A DNA stretch of 64,000 nucleotides from Microvirga pakistanensis. Lineage in GTDB: Bacteria; Pseudomonadota; Alphaproteobacteria; Rhizobiales; Beijerinckiaceae. The position numbers were made by a program, and so were the translations under genes. Location: assembly GCF_004458765.1 (NCBI RefSeq), contig NZ_SPJX01000012.1:171107-235106 (forward strand). The letters run 5' to 3'. Within the stretch, counting starts at the first letter, position 1, and every line of letters starts with the position of its first letter. This document shows, piece after piece, positions 25,060-35,806 of the stretch. The notes beneath the pieces are model-generated. The model was not told where the DNA came from. It worked only from the letters and a program-made list of their open reading frames with translations, and did no database searches.

Positions 25060-26343
25060 TCAGCCGCGCAAACCTGCCGTGATGGCCTCGAGGGAGGGCA
25101 GTCCCTTGATCGGACCGATGGCCGCCACGGTCGGGTTCCCCTGCAGGAGGCGATGCCCGGCCTCGCGCACGTGACCCTCGTCGAGAGCGTCCACTTTCCG
25201 GACGATCTCGTCGCTTTCCACGATCCGGCCCCACGAGAGAAGTTGGCGCGCCATGCGTTCGATCCGCCCGCCGGGCGTTTCGAGCGCCGTCAGCAGAGCC
25301 ACCTTCATCTGCGCTTTGGCGCGCACCATCTCGATTTCGCTGATGTCCTGCGCCGCCTGGCGCATGCAGGCGAGCGTGACCTTCGTGAACTCGCTCACAT
25401 CCGCCCCTGCCGTTCCGGCCCCGATGCCGAACAGGCCGCAATCGGAAAAGGGCCAGTGGAAGGAATCGACGGAATAGGCGAGGCCGCGGGTTTCACGCAC
25501 CTCGTGCCAGAGACGGGAGGTCAGGCCTCCGCCGAAGATATGGGCGAAGAGGTGGGTCGCGTAATAGCCGGGATCCTTGAACGACAATCCCGGCAGGCCG
25601 AGCACGATGTTGGCCTGTTCGAGCCTGCGTGCGAGCCGGCGCTCGCCGCCCGTGTAATGTCCTGTCTCGGGCGAACGGGCCTCGACGGCCGGCATCGCCC
25701 CGAAGAGGCGCTCCGCGGCATCGACGATCTGCGCATGGTCCACGTTGCCGGCGGCGGCGAGCACCATCTTGGCAGGAATGTACTCGCGGGCCAGGAAGGC
25801 CCGGATGGTCTCGGCGTCGAAGCTCCTGATCGTCTCGGGCGTGCCGAGGATGGGACGCCCCACGGGCTGGCCCGCGAAGGCCGTTTCCATGAAGGCGTCG
25901 TAGATCAGATCGTCCGGCGTGTCCTCGACGGCGGCGTATTCCTGGAGGATGACGCCTTTCTCGCGGGCGAGTTCGGCCTCGTCAAAGACAGAGTTGATGA
26001 GGATGTCGCCGAGCACGTCGAGGGCGACGTCCACGTTCTCGCCCAGCACGCGCGCCGTGTAGCTCGTGTATTCCACGCTGGTCGCGGCGTTGATGTCGCC
26101 GCCGACATTCTCGATGTCCTCGGCGATCTGGCGCGCCGAACGGCGCGCCGTGCCCTTGAAGGCCATGTGCTCGATGAGATGCGATAGGCCGTGCTCATGG
26201 GCCTGCTCGTGCCGCGATCCGGTGCCGACCCACACGCCGAGGGTGGCGGTGGCGATTTCCGGCATCTGCTCGGTCGCGACCGTCAGGCCGTTGGACAACC
26301 GCGTGATGTCGACCCGCTTCTCGCGGATGAAGTGCTGGTTCAT
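25060..26343 (-). CDS. M16 family zinc metallopeptidase (processing peptidase-like)
   Basis: A 427-residue M16B peptidase, the bacterial relative of mitochondrial processing peptidase beta. The inverted zinc motif HxxEH is present as H55-L-I-E58-H59 in HGLSHLIEHMAFKGT; the distal Glu should lie about 76 residues later near REKGVILQEYAAVEDTPDD. The second half shows the Gly-rich loop and GLAYSVDSFHWPFSDCGLF typical of the family. The start overlaps the thrC stop (ATGA), an arrangement conserved in Hyphomicrobiales. Substrates in bacteria are unclear; cytoplasmic or periplasmic peptide clearance is suggested. Confidence 0.9.
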   Translation of the reverse strand: MNQHFIREKRVDITRLSNGLTVATEQMPEIATATLGVWVGTGSRHEQAHEHGLSHLIEHMAFKGTARRSARQIAEDIENVGGDINAATSVEYTSYTARVLGENVDVALDVLGDILINSVFDEAELAREKGVILQEYAAVEDTPDDLIYDAFMETAFAGQPVGRPILGTPETIRSFDAETIRAFLAREYIPAKMVLAAAGNVDHAQIVDAAERLFGAMPAVEARSPETGHYTGGERRLARRLEQANIVLGLPGLSFKDPGYYATHLFAHIFGGGLTSRLWHEVRETRGLAYSVDSFHWPFSDCGLFGIGAGTAGADVSEFTKVTLACMRQAAQDISEIEMVRAKAQMKVALLTALETPGGRIERMARQLLSWGRIVESDEIVRKVDALDEGHVREAGHRLLQGNPTVAAIGPIKGLPSLEAITAGLRG

Positions 26344-27755
26344 GCAGCGACGCCTTTGACCGCCCGGGCACGCTCTCGGATGAAGCGCTCCACCCCGGCC
26401 TGATCGTTGGGAAGAACGGTGAAGCTCTCGTTGCGCTCCATCAGATCAGCCATGTGCGGCGGAAGTGCGGGGCGCACCCCCGTGGCGCGCTCGACCGCGC
26501 CGGGGAACTTCGCCGGATGGGCGGTGGAAAGGGCCACCACGGGCACTTCGGGCCTGTCCCTCAGCAGGGCGCGGCCCGCGCGGGTGCCGACGGCGCTGTG
26601 CGGATCGAGCACATAGCCGGTCGCGCGGTAGGTGCGGGCCATCTCGTCGGCCACGTTCGCCTCGTTCACGGCCTGGGCCGAGAACTCCTCGCGGATGCGG
26701 GCGAGAGGAGCCGCCTCGATCAGGAAGGAGTGCGACTGGCTCAAGGCAGCCATCAGGCGGCGGATCGCCTCGCCGTCGCGGCCATAGGCCTCGAACAGCA
26801 GGCGTTCGAAATTGGAGGAGATCTGGATGTCCATGGACGGCGAGGTCGTGGGTTCGACCCCCTTGATCTCGTAGGAGCCCGCATGGAGCGTGCGCGCCAG
26901 GATGTCGTTGGCGTTGGTGCCGATCATCAGCCGGTCGACCGGCAGGCCCATGCGCTTGGCGACCCAACCCGCAAGGATGTCGCCGAAATTGCCGGTGGGC
27001 ACGGAGAAGGAAACCGGACGGTGCGGCCCGCCGAGCGCCACGGCGGCGGTGAAATAGTACACGGCCTGCGCCGCCACCCGCGCCCAGTTGATGGAGTTCA
27101 CGCCCGAGAGCTGCAGCTCGTCACGGAAGCGGGCATTGTTGAACATGCCCTTCACCATGGTCTGGCAGTCGTCGAAGGTGCCCTCGACCGCCAGGGCATG
27201 GACGTTGGGCGAGGCGACCGTCGTCATCTGGCGGCGCTGAACCTCCGACACGCGGCCGTGCGGGTAGAGGATGAAGATGTCGACCTGGTCGAGGCCCTTG
27301 AACGCCTCGACCGCGGCGCTGCCCGTATCGCCCGAGGTTGCGCCGACGATGGTGGCGCGGGCCCCGCGCGCCTTCAGCACGTGGTCCATGAGGCGGCCGA
27401 GCAGCTGCATCGCCACGTCCTTGAAGGCAAGGGTGGGGCCATGGAAGAGTTCGAGCACGAAGAGGTTGTCGCCGAGCTGGGTCAGCGGGCAGACGGCTTC
27501 GTGCCGGAAGGAGGCATACGCCTCGTCGATCATGCGATGGAGATCGGCCGCCGGGATATCGCCGTCCACCAGCGGGCCGAGCACGGCCTTCGCGACCTCC
27601 GCATAGGGACGACCGGCAAAGCCGCTGATCGTGTCCGCCGGCAGGCTTGGCCATTTTTCCGGCATGTAGAGGCCGCCATCCCGGGCGAGGCCGGTCAGAA
27701 GGGCGTCGGAAAAGCCAAGCGCGGGAGCCTCCCCGCGGGTCGAGACATGGAGCAT
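26340..27755 (-). CDS. thrC: Threonine synthase
   Basis: A 471-residue PLP enzyme converting O-phosphohomoserine to threonine. The PLP lysine is K112 in HGPTLAFKDVAMQLLG, and the phosphate loop appears as GATSGDTGSAA near residue 145. The N-terminus (MLHVSTRGEAPALGFSDALLTGLARDGGLYMP) is that of the long fungal/proteobacterial ThrC type. The open frame continues upstream to 27785, but ATG 27755 matches the family. It lies 72 bp downstream of SURF1, following the cta operon, and is translationally coupled to the M16 peptidase. Confidence 0.96.
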   Translation of the reverse strand: MLHVSTRGEAPALGFSDALLTGLARDGGLYMPEKWPSLPADTISGFAGRPYAEVAKAVLGPLVDGDIPAADLHRMIDEAYASFRHEAVCPLTQLGDNLFVLELFHGPTLAFKDVAMQLLGRLMDHVLKARGARATIVGATSGDTGSAAVEAFKGLDQVDIFILYPHGRVSEVQRRQMTTVASPNVHALAVEGTFDDCQTMVKGMFNNARFRDELQLSGVNSINWARVAAQAVYYFTAAVALGGPHRPVSFSVPTGNFGDILAGWVAKRMGLPVDRLMIGTNANDILARTLHAGSYEIKGVEPTTSPSMDIQISSNFERLLFEAYGRDGEAIRRLMAALSQSHSFLIEAAPLARIREEFSAQAVNEANVADEMARTYRATGYVLDPHSAVGTRAGRALLRDRPEVPVVALSTAHPAKFPGAVERATGVRPALPPHMADLMERNESFTVLPNDQAGVERFIRERARAVKGVAA

Positions 27756-27827
27756 GGTCAATCTCCTGAAAATGCGGCCGGACAATAGGTGGCGCGGGAG
27801 GCGGCGGCAAGCCGCTTCAACACCGCA

Positions 27828-28571
27828 TCAGCCTCTGATGCGCTTCCAGGCGAAGGCTGCGAAGACGCCGATGAGGGTCAGGGCGATGCCGTACCAGGTC
27901 AGGGCGTATTGCAGGTGGTTGTTTGGCAGGGTGAGCTGGGTCTGCCCGCCGCGTGGCCAGCCGCCGGGATGGGGCGTGGCATCGGCGTCGACGAGGAAGG
28001 GGGCGACGCGCTCGAGGCCGCGGGCCTCGGCGATCGCCTGCGGGTCGCGGGCAAACCACGTGTTCTTGGCGGGGTCGTCGTTCGGCGTGAAGAGATTCCG
28101 CGCCTCCGGCGCCCGCACCAGCCCGGTGATGGTCACCTCGCCCTCGGGCTGGCCCTGGGGCCGGGTCGCCGGGTCCTTCATCTCGATCGGCACGATGCCC
28201 CGGTTGACCATCACGATCGCCCCGGTGGAGAGCCTGAGCGGCGTGATGATGTAATAGCCCTGGAGCGGCGCTCCCTGCCGGGCTCCGGGTGCGAGCCCAT
28301 AGACCGGCGCTTCCAGGTCGTGCAGGAAGGTGCCGGTCACCCGGACCTTCCGGAACTCGTCCTGGTCCGCGCGCCAGCCGGCCCATTCCGATTCGGGCAG
28401 AATGGCGCCGGGCTCCCCATAGGCGCGGGCCTCGATCTGCCCGATCAGGCCGTCCTTCCAGGCCTTGCGCTGGAGCTGCCATGTGCCGAGACCGAGAAGG
28501 ATCGCGAGCGCCACGAGCGTGGCGAGGCCCGGCACGATCAGGGAGCGGATGTTGCGGGACGAGGCCGTCAC
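27828..28571 (-). CDS. SURF1 family cytochrome oxidase assembly protein, GTG start
   Basis: A 247-residue assembly factor that delivers or stabilises heme a in cytochrome c oxidase subunit I. It has the SURF1 layout: one membrane helix at each end (LIVPGLATLVALAILLGLGTW near the start, YALTWYGIALTLIGVFAAFAW at the end) with a periplasmic domain between. Family signatures are GTWQLQRKAWKD, the VRVTGTF segment and VMVNRGIVP. The GTG at 28571 shares a base with the stop of the DUF983 gene (TAGTG), so the upstream extended frame is not used. It is part of the cta operon. Confidence 0.93.
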   Translation of the reverse strand: MTASSRNIRSLIVPGLATLVALAILLGLGTWQLQRKAWKDGLIGQIEARAYGEPGAILPESEWAGWRADQDEFRKVRVTGTFLHDLEAPVYGLAPGARQGAPLQGYYIITPLRLSTGAIVMVNRGIVPIEMKDPATRPQGQPEGEVTITGLVRAPEARNLFTPNDDPAKNTWFARDPQAIAEARGLERVAPFLVDADATPHPGGWPRGGQTQLTLPNNHLQYALTWYGIALTLIGVFAAFAWKRIRG

Positions 28572-28939
28572 TACCGGAAGCGTCCTTCCTCGGCCTTGTG
28601 ATGGTATTGCAGGTTCACCAGAACGCCCTTGAGCGGCCGCACGAGGACGAGGCTCATGATGATGCTCAGGGCCGTCCAAATGACCAGGTGGAGCCAGATC
28701 GGCGGGGCATAGGCGAATTCGACCCAGAGGGCGAGCGCCACCACCACGATTCCCACGATGGACATGACGAAGAAGGCCGGGCCGTCGCCGGTATCGGCGA
28801 AGGCGAGATCGAGGCCGCAGACTTCGCATTTCGGCCGAACCTTCAGGTAGCCTTCGAAGACATGTCCCTTGCCGCAGCGGGGGCACAGGCCTTTGAGGCC
28901 GGTGGAGACGGGGGAGGGTGCGGAAGGGTCATAGGCCAC
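28571..28939 (-). CDS. DUF983 family protein, GTG start
   Basis: A 122-residue protein from GTG at 28939, preceded by GGAGAA. It carries a zinc-ribbon-like CPRCGKG ... CEVCG cluster (about residues 19-46) and two membrane helices (AFFVMSIVGIVVVALALWVEF and WLHLVIWTALSIIMSLVLV). DUF983 genes typically sit between ctaE and SURF1 in alphaproteobacterial oxidase operons, pointing to an assembly role, perhaps in metal handling; that is inference from context. The frame could extend to 29119, but that would run through the hairpin at 29001-29031. Confidence 0.88.
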   Translation of the reverse strand: MAYDPSAPSPVSTGLKGLCPRCGKGHVFEGYLKVRPKCEVCGLDLAFADTGDGPAFFVMSIVGIVVVALALWVEFAYAPPIWLHLVIWTALSIIMSLVLVRPLKGVLVNLQYHHKAEEGRFR

Positions 28940-29000
28940 GGCTTTTCTCCGAATGGGTTGCCGGTCAACGAACTCCAAACCGGATAGTGCCGGGGAGCCT

Positions 29001-29031
29001 GAAAAGCGAAGGGCGGCCCGGAAGCCGCCCT
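29001..29031 (-). terminator. Hairpin between ctaE and DUF983 (partial terminator)
   Basis: AGGGCGGC and GCCGCCCT form an 8-bp stem with a 6-nt loop, followed on the minus strand by TTCGCTTTTC. It may partly terminate or protect the upstream ctaE mRNA within the operon. Confidence 0.45.
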
Positions 29032-29055
29032 GTCCAAGTTTGATCGTGAGCGGCT

Positions 29056-29913
29056 TTAGTGCCCGGCTGCGCTTCCGCCGAAGCCCCACACGTAGATTGC
29101 AGCGAAGAGGAAGAGCCACACCACGTCAACGAAGTGCCAGTACCAGGCGGCGAACTCGAAGCCGAGATGCTGCTTGGGCGTGAAGTCGCCGCGATAGGCG
29201 CGCAGCAGGCAGACGGCGAGGAAGACCGTGCCGATGATCACGTGCGCGCCATGGAAGCCCGTCGCCATGAAGAAGGTGGCGCCGTAGATGTTGCCGCTGA
29301 AGCCGAAGGCGGCGTGGCTGTACTCGTAGGCCTGCACGAAGCTGAACACGATGCCGAGGATGACCGTGAGCCACAGGCCGGCCTTGAGGCCCTGGCGGTC
29401 GTTGTGCAGGAGCGCGTGGTGCGCCCAGGTGACCGTGGTGCCGGAGGTCAGCAGGATCAGGGTGTTGAGCAGCGGCAGGTGCCAGGGATCGAAGGTCTCG
29501 ATGCCTTTCGGGGGCCACACGCCGCCGAGAGCCTCGACGCGCGAGTAGAGCTGCGGGTCGCCGGCATAGAGGGCGGCGTCGAAATAGGCCCAGAACCAGG
29601 CGGCGAAGAACATCACCTCGGAGGCGATGAACATGATCATGCCGTAGCGGTGATGCAGCTGGACCACCCGGGTGTGCGAGCCGGTATTGGCCTCGCGCAC
29701 CACGTCGCTCCACCAGCTCAGCATGGTGTAGAGCACGCCGATGATGCCGGCGCCGAAGATGTAGGCACCCAGGTGCATGCCGCCGATGGTGATGTCCTTC
29801 CACCAGGTCACGAACCCGGAAGCCATCAGGAAGGCGCTGACCGCGCCGATGAGCGGCCACGGGCTCGGTTCAAGAATGTGATAGTCGTGGTTCTTGGCGT
29901 GGGCCTCGGCCAT
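29056..29913 (-). CDS. ctaE: Cytochrome c oxidase subunit III
   Basis: A 285-residue inner-membrane protein with seven predicted helices. It starts [25 protein letters not shown], typical of aa3-type COX3 in alphaproteobacteria. Conserved positions include [19 protein letters not shown] (with the family glutamate in helix III), [19 protein letters not shown] and [15 protein letters not shown]. It belongs to the terminal oxidase that reduces O2 with electrons from cytochrome c. It sits 68 bp downstream of ctaG. Confidence 0.96.
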   Translation of the reverse strand: MAEAHAKNHDYHILEPSPWPLIGAVSAFLMASGFVTWWKDITIGGMHLGAYIFGAGIIGVLYTMLSWWSDVVREANTGSHTRVVQLHHRYGMIMFIASEVMFFAAWFWAYFDAALYAGDPQLYSRVEALGGVWPPKGIETFDPWHLPLLNTLILLTSGTTVTWAHHALLHNDRQGLKAGLWLTVILGIVFSFVQAYEYSHAAFGFSGNIYGATFFMATGFHGAHVIIGTVFLAVCLLRAYRGDFTPKQHLGFEFAAWYWHFVDVVWLFLFAAIYVWGFGGSAAGH

Positions 29914-29981
29914 TGTCTGTCGTCTCCGTGCCTCGATTGTGACCTCGCTTTAAGACGTTTCTGTCCAGCTTGTCACGTCCC

Positions 29982-30572
29982 TTATTGAGCGATGGTTTTG
30001 GTGGATGAGGTCGCCTCCGCCACCGGCTTGCCCGCCTTGGACGGGAAGTAGGTGTAGGACAGCGTGATGGAAGAAAGATCCTTCACGTCGGGATCCTGCG
30101 CCAGGCGCGGATCGACATAGAACACGACCGCCGATTCCAGGGTTTCCCCCGGCTGCAGGGTCTGCTCGGTGAAGCAGAAGCATTCGAGCTTCGAGAAATA
30201 GGTTCCCGCCAGATCCGGCTGCACATTGTAGGTCGCGATGCCGGTGGCGGGCTTGTCGCCCGTGTTGGTGACCTTGTAGGTGACCGTGGTGGTCTCGCCG
30301 AGCTTGACCGAAACCTGCGGCGTCTCGGGCGAGAAGCTCCAGCTCAGGCCGGGAGCCACGTTGGAATCGAAGCGCACGGTGATCGTCCGGTCCATGATTT
30401 CGGACGCATTGCTGCTGCGCACGACGGGCGTGCCGTCGAAGCCGGTCACCTTGCAGAACAGGTCGTAGAGGGGCACCGAGGCATAGGCGAGCCCGACCAT
30501 ACCCACGGCAACGCCCAGGCAGGCGAAGGCCGTGCGGTGCATCTTCCGTTGGATGTGCGGGATGTCGGCCAT
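29982..30572 (-). CDS. ctaG: Cytochrome c oxidase assembly protein CtaG/Cox11
   Basis: A 196-residue copper chaperone that loads CuB into subunit I. It has one N-terminal membrane helix (AFACLGVAVGMVGLAYASVPLYDLFCKVTGF) and a periplasmic beta-sandwich domain. The copper-binding pair CFCF is present in FSKLECFCFTEQTL, and the FCKVTGF motif holds the third conserved cysteine. Other family marks are VRFDSNVAPGLSWSF and FYVDPRLAQDPD. Gene order is small CoxF-like protein, ctaG, ctaE, with 12 bp between the first two. Confidence 0.95.
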   Translation of the reverse strand: MADIPHIQRKMHRTAFACLGVAVGMVGLAYASVPLYDLFCKVTGFDGTPVVRSSNASEIMDRTITVRFDSNVAPGLSWSFSPETPQVSVKLGETTTVTYKVTNTGDKPATGIATYNVQPDLAGTYFSKLECFCFTEQTLQPGETLESAVVFYVDPRLAQDPDVKDLSSITLSYTYFPSKAGKPVAEATSSTKTIAQ

Positions 30573-30584
30573 GCTCAGCTCATC

Positions 30585-30746
30585 TCACAGCGGGCGGTTC
30601 AGAACCTGAGGGCCCAGCTTCGCGATCGTGATCGCGAACAGCAGGATGCACAGGATCCCGAGGGTGAGGCCCAGGGCGATCGAGCGCCGCCTGCGGCGCT
30701 GCTGCTCCTCGGGGGTGAGGCGGTAGGATGAATTTCGATCCGTCAT
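30585..30746 (-). CDS. CoxF-like small membrane protein
   Basis: A 53-residue ORF starting MTDRNSSYRLTPEEQQRRRR with one membrane helix (IALGLTLGILCILLFAITIA). It lies between ctaB and ctaG, 5 bp after the ctaB stop and 12 bp before ctaG, which matches the position and size of the small hypothetical (CoxF) in Hyphomicrobiales oxidase operons. Its polybasic stretch just before the helix gives a cytoplasmic N-terminus. Function is undefined; an accessory role in oxidase assembly is inferred from position. Confidence 0.82.
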   Translation of the reverse strand: MTDRNSSYRLTPEEQQRRRRRSIALGLTLGILCILLFAITIAKLGPQVLNRPL

Positions 30747-30751
30747 GCTCC

Positions 30752-31708
30752 TCACCCCAGAACCGGATGGAAGAAGCCGAAGCCATGCTCGGCAAGCAGC
30801 GTGGCGAACAGCAAGAACAGGTAAAGGATCGAGAAGCCGAAGAGTTGCTGGGCCACGCGCATGGCGGGCTCGCCCTGCCGCAGGCGATAAACCTGGATCG
30901 CGAGCGCCAGCATGCCGAGACCGCCGACGAGCGAGACGATCGCATAGGCGAGGCCGCCGAATCCCATGGCGACCGGCACCATGCCGAGCGGAGCGAGCAG
31001 CACCGTATAGGCGAGGATCTGGAAGCGGGTCGAATCTGGGCCGGCGACGTTGGGCATCATGGGAATGCCCGCGCGCTCGTAGTCGCTCGACTTCACCAGG
31101 GCCAGCGCCCAGAAATGGGGCGGCGTCCACATGAAGATGATGGCGAAGAGAACGATGCTGTCCCATGCCACGTGGCCGGTGACGGCGGCCTGCGCCACGA
31201 CCGGCGGGAGGGCGCCCGCGGCGCCGCCGATCACGATGTTCTGCGGCGTCGAGCGCTTCAGCCACATGGAATAGATGACCACGTAGAAGAAGATGGTGAA
31301 GGCCAGGAGGCCCGCGGCGAGCCAGTTGCTGGCAAGCCCCAGGATCAGCACCGAGCCCGCGGTGAGCGAGAGGCCGAACGCGAGAGCCTCGCCGGGCTGG
31401 ATCTTGCCGGCGGGAATCGGGCGCTTGCGCGTGCGCGTCATCACCGCGTCGATATCCGCATCCCACCACATGTTAAGGCAGCCGGACGCGCCGCCGCCGA
31501 CGGCGATCATCAGGAGGGACACGAAGGCCAGCACGGGGTTCACGTCCGGATGGCTGACGACCATCCCGACGAGCGCCGTGAACACGACGAGAAACATCAC
31601 CCGAGGCTTCAGAAGGGCGAAGAAGTCGGACACGTCGCCCTGGGAGAGGCCGGTTCGGTCGAGGCTCTCGGCGTGGGATTCGGTCAAACTGTTCGACAGG
31701 GTGTTCAT
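30752..31708 (-). CDS. ctaB: Protoheme IX farnesyltransferase (heme O synthase)
   Basis: A 318-residue UbiA-superfamily prenyltransferase making heme O from heme B, the precursor of heme A. About nine membrane helices are predicted. The two Asp-rich motifs are visible: [19 protein letters not shown] (about residues 79-97) and the second loop [16 protein letters not shown] (about 218-233). The ATG at 31708 starts [20 protein letters not shown], following a 134-bp gap after ctaD; the extended frame upstream is spurious overlap with ctaD. It fits an aa3-type oxidase operon. Confidence 0.95.
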   Translation of the reverse strand: MNTLSNSLTESHAESLDRTGLSQGDVSDFFALLKPRVMFLVVFTALVGMVVSHPDVNPVLAFVSLLMIAVGGGASGCLNMWWDADIDAVMTRTRKRPIPAGKIQPGEALAFGLSLTAGSVLILGLASNWLAAGLLAFTIFFYVVIYSMWLKRSTPQNIVIGGAAGALPPVVAQAAVTGHVAWDSIVLFAIIFMWTPPHFWALALVKSSDYERAGIPMMPNVAGPDSTRFQILAYTVLLAPLGMVPVAMGFGGLAYAIVSLVGGLGMLALAIQVYRLRQGEPAMRVAQQLFGFSILYLFLLFATLLAEHGFGFFHPVLG

Positions 31709-31842
31709 ATCCAATGATCTTCCGAAACGCTGAAGGATGAGGCGAGAGCGCCTCCTGATGTCAGCTCCTCGCCGGAAGGCTCGAGCGAACGCTCGAGCCC
31801 TCGGGGGAGGAGCGGGCGGCGATGGCCGCCCGGCCCGCTGGA

Positions 31843-34348
<2,506 letters not shown>

Positions 34349-34664
34349 CGGCGTTCCAAAGCTCCTAAAGATATGGTGGCCGGACGGCCACGAAAGCATA
34401 AAGGCGGCGCCCCGGACGTGCGAATAGCGGCGCCCGGCTTGCGCCATCACCTTTGATCCACGTCAAAGACCACAGGACGCGCCGAAGCGCAACGGTTCTC
34501 AGGCTGCAATTTGTGCGTCATAACCGCCAAATGCGATTGTGGTCCCGACTTATCCCGCTCTCGCTTGACATTGTAGCCCCTGCCATGGTCCCAACGGGCC
34601 AACGATTGGGATCGGAGCGGCCGGGCCGCTGCCTTTGACGCAAGGATTCGAGGAGGAGAGACCG
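34349..34664. other. 316-bp divergent intergenic region (ctaC / IalB-like gene)
   Basis: It contains the FNR/FixK box at 34453-34466 and, on the plus strand, an AGGAGGAG ribosome-binding site at 34651-34658. A TTGACA at 34565-34570 has no convincing -10 partner. No coding sequence is seen. Confidence 0.7.
34453..34466. promoter_or_regulatory. FNR/FixK-type binding site
   Basis: TTGATCCACGTCAA matches the TTGAT-N4-RTCAA consensus for FNR/FixK/Anr proteins. Its centre is about 111 bp upstream of ctaC and about 205 bp upstream of the IalB-like gene. It suggests oxygen-dependent control of the aa3 oxidase. Whether it activates or represses is not determined by the sequence. Confidence 0.7.
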
Positions 34665-35177
34665 ATGGGCGTATCGCGATGGATCCGGTATGGGGCGGCA
34701 GCGCTTCTCGGGCTGTCGGCCTCGGCCGCGGCAGGTGGCGTCCATGCCCAGGGCATGGTGAAGAACACCTATGGCGACTGGCAGATGCGCTGCGAAACCC
34801 CGGCGGGAGCGACCGCCGAGCAATGCGCCCTCGTCCAGAACGTGGTGGCGGAGGACCGGCCGAACATCACCCTGGTCATTATCGTGCTGAAAACCGCCGA
34901 TGCGAAAAGCCGCCTTCTGCGCGTCGTGGCGCCGCTGGGTATCCTGTTGCCGTCGGGCCTCGGCCTGAAGATCGATCAGACTGATATCGGCCGGGCGGGA
35001 TTCGTGCGCTGCCTCGCGACGGGTTGCGTTGCCGAGGTTGTCATGGAAGATAATCTCATCAATCAGATGAAGTCCGGGCAGTCCGCCACCTTCATCGTGT
35101 TCCAGACGCCCGAGGAGGGCATCGGCATTCCCGTGTCGTTGAACGGATTCGCGACCGGGTTCGATGCTCTTCCCTAA
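34665..35177 (+). CDS. Invasion-associated locus B (IalB) family protein
   Basis: A 170-residue exported protein from ATG 34665 with a strong ribosome-binding site. The signal peptide is MGVSRWIRYGAAALLGLSAS with cleavage near VHAQG. The mature part has YGDWQMRCETPAGATAEQCALVQ, the hallmark of the IalB family, and a second cysteine pair in FVRCLATGCVAEVVM. In Bartonella IalB aids erythrocyte invasion, but free-living Hyphomicrobiales carry several paralogs of unknown role, so no pathogenic function is implied. It is followed by a lipoprotein gene. Confidence 0.88.
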   Translation: MGVSRWIRYGAAALLGLSASAAAGGVHAQGMVKNTYGDWQMRCETPAGATAEQCALVQNVVAEDRPNITLVIIVLKTADAKSRLLRVVAPLGILLPSGLGLKIDQTDIGRAGFVRCLATGCVAEVVMEDNLINQMKSGQSATFIVFQTPEEGIGIPVSLNGFATGFDALP

Positions 35178-35207
35178 GGGCAAACATATGAGAGCAGGGG
35201 GTCGTTG

Positions 35208-35783
35208 ATGAAGGGTTCGGGTACGAAGGCCAGGGTGGCCATTGCCGTTCTGGGCGTCTCGGTTCTGGCCGGATGCACGACGCCCGGCGAGAGCGGCGGC
35301 ATGGGCGTTGGCGAGATGCTGCTGACCGGGGGCGCTTCGCGGGCGCCGGTCCAGGCCAGGCCGCTGGACGACGTTTATTGCCCGCCCGTCACGATCTTCG
35401 AAGGCGGATCCGCGATCCAGGCTTATTCCGGCGGCCGCGCCGGGGATCCGTCGGCCCTGCGCAGCCAGGTCGCCATCAGCAATCTCGCCCGCGAATGCCA
35501 GGGGCAGCCCGACGGATCCACCCTCGTGAAGGTGGGTGTCGAGGCGCGCGCGCTCCTCGGCGGCGGCGGTTCGGCCGGCCGCTACAACGTTCCGGTGCAG
35601 TTCATCGTCAAGGACGGCTCGACCGTCATCGCCAACCGCAGCCGCTCCGCCGTGGCGGCCATTCCGGCCGGCGGCACCCAGGCCACCGTGACCGTGGTCG
35701 AGGACGGCATCGTGGTTCCTGCGGCCCGCGCCAATACCTTCGAGATCGAGGTCGGTCTCGGCGGGCGAGGCGGGCGCGGCTGA
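35208..35783 (+). CDS. Putative lipoprotein, unknown function
   Basis: A 191-residue protein from ATG 35208. The signal peptide ends in the lipobox LAGC (ATVLGVSVLAGC-like, Cys near residue 23), so it is probably lipid-anchored to a membrane. The C-terminal half is a Gly-rich beta domain (STVIANRSRSAVAAIPAGGTQATVTVVEDG). A few cysteines occur (YCPPVT, ARECQGQ). I recognise no family. It lies 30 bp downstream of the IalB-like gene and may be its operon partner. The GGC repeat-rich tail GLGGRGGRG is low complexity. Confidence 0.72.
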   Translation: MKGSGTKARVAIAVLGVSVLAGCTTPGESGGMGVGEMLLTGGASRAPVQARPLDDVYCPPVTIFEGGSAIQAYSGGRAGDPSALRSQVAISNLARECQGQPDGSTLVKVGVEARALLGGGGSAGRYNVPVQFIVKDGSTVIANRSRSAVAAIPAGGTQATVTVVEDGIVVPAARANTFEIEVGLGGRGGRG

Positions 35784-35806
35784 GCCTCGGGCGCTGTCCC
35801 GACGCC

